Assembly: GCF_052119705.1 (NCBI RefSeq)
Contig: NZ_JBGQOP010000003.1
Coordinates: 1-64,000, forward strand
Length of the DNA: 64,000 bases
Origin: Oceanimonas sp052119705
GTDB taxonomy: Bacteria > Pseudomonadota > Gammaproteobacteria > Enterobacterales > Aeromonadaceae
Direction: 5' to 3'
How positions within the stretch are numbered: the first letter of the stretch is position 1; each line of letters begins with the position of its first letter. This document shows positions 63,499 through 64,000 of the stretch, in pieces. The position numbers and the translations under genes were made by a program. A model generated the notes under the pieces. It had not been told where the DNA came from and did not search any database. It was given only the letters and a program-made list of their open reading frames with translations.

Positions 63499-64000
63499 TA
63501 GCTAGGTTTGTTCTTTATTGTAAAGTTAGATATGACTATTTCGTTCTCTAATAATTTAGTTCCGAACTCTAGCCTATTTATGTTTGGCGTCGTTGTAATA
63601 TCTATTTTTATCCTTTTTAGTAACCTTCTCTCAAAGGATATTTGTTTTTTATAGTCTTTATGTTCAGGTGACATAAGCTTACTTTTGTATAATAGTGGCG
63701 GACGTTTACTTTCGTTAACGTAGTCAAAGAAATCTACGTCTTGATCAGCCATTTTTATTTTTATGCGCTCTACGAGATAAGGAATTGGTTTTTCGAAGTT
63801 GTCGTAACCCATTAGGCTGACTTTTCCTGAAGTGATGTGGATCTTGATAAGGTCGATGTCTTCAAGCTCGCCATATAATTGGCAGGCTGCACCTACATAG
63901 ACTCTTAATAGAGAAGGGAGCTGAGGCAGATAGTCTTTATGAAAGATCAACGAGTGCGCCGCGTGCATTAGGCTCGCGGGCAGTTGCTGATGCGCAATGT
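63492..64000 (-). CDS. Partial gene: phosphorothioation-associated methyltransferase-like C-terminus
   Basis: At least 168 residues; the frame is open to the right edge, so the internal ATG at 63968 is not the true start. Segments HSLIFHKDYLPQLPSLLRVY, KIHITSGKVSLMGYDNF, FFDYVNESKRPPLLYKSKL and SPEHKDYKKQISFERRLL resemble a domain of the DNA phosphorothioation-associated putative methyltransferases. No methyltransferase motif is inside the visible part. It is convergent with sspA, overlapping by 7 bp at the 3' ends. Confidence 0.5.
   Translation of the reverse strand, partial: IAHQQLPASLMHAAHSLIFHKDYLPQLPSLLRVYVGAACQLYGELEDIDLIKIHITSGKVSLMGYDNFEKPIPYLVERIKIKMADQDVDFFDYVNESKRPPLLYKSKLMSPEHKDYKKQISFERRLLKRIKIDITTTPNINRLEFGTKLLENEIVISNFTIKNKPSYQ

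Overview
The window looks like chromosome from a marine or brackish gammaproteobacterium. It best fits the order Aeromonadales (Oceanisphaera/Oceanimonas-like), judged from protein similarity to E. coli and from gene order; no species can be fixed from sequence alone. The left 52 kb is mid-GC housekeeping DNA. The last 11 kb is visibly AT-richer and is a phage-defence island.

Layout: 1-1300 is a tRNA operon on the minus strand (Met-Gln-Gln-Met-Leu-Gln, equivalent to the E. coli metT operon) littered with decayed tRNA-Gln copies. 1.5-13.2 kb matches the E. coli ychF-pth-prs-ispE-lolB / hemA-prfA-prmC-sirB1-kdsA block, with a TauE-type exporter and a four-helix-bundle gene inserted. 13.6-17.8 kb matches the fadE / gmhA-yafJ block. 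18-33.6 kb carries an FMN reductase, an MFS transporter, purMN, upp-uraA-hda, a patatin, proS, trmO-rcsF and small genes, talB and a sodium:alanine symporter. 33.7-36 kb has an isochorismatase-like hydrolase, a YkgJ-type cysteine-cluster protein and yceH. 36.1-39 kb is a nitrite reductase operon (nirK with fused cytochrome c, nirV, SCO1) behind an FNR/DNR-type box. 39.5-51.6 kb is mostly membrane transport and enzymes, including a CaCA antiporter behind a candidate manganese (yybP-ykoY) riboswitch, a second CaCA antiporter, and the relic of a DUF2235 (Tle1-like) gene.

The 52.7-64 kb island is a DNA phosphorothioation defence system of the Ssp type. sspB (DUF4007), sspC (large P-loop ATPase) and sspD (PP-loop sulfurtransferase) form one operon on the minus strand. 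Divergent from it is an operon of a DEAH helicase, a GHKL ATPase, a single-HKD phospholipase D-like nuclease and a cysteine desulfurase (SspA-like). The first three are best read as the SspFGH restriction arm; the desulfurase would supply sulfur to SspD. At the right edge a truncated gene resembles phosphorothioation-associated methyltransferases.

The non-coding DNA is unusually structured. Degenerate tandem arrays with a strict 7-nt period, but different sequences, sit just after many stop codons, often between the stop and the terminator. Two copies of a MITE with 26-bp inverted ends carry perfect 8-bp target duplications. A 345-bp element has IS50/Tn5-like 19-bp ends and a perfect 9-bp target duplication. 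Several further dispersed intergenic repeat families recur.
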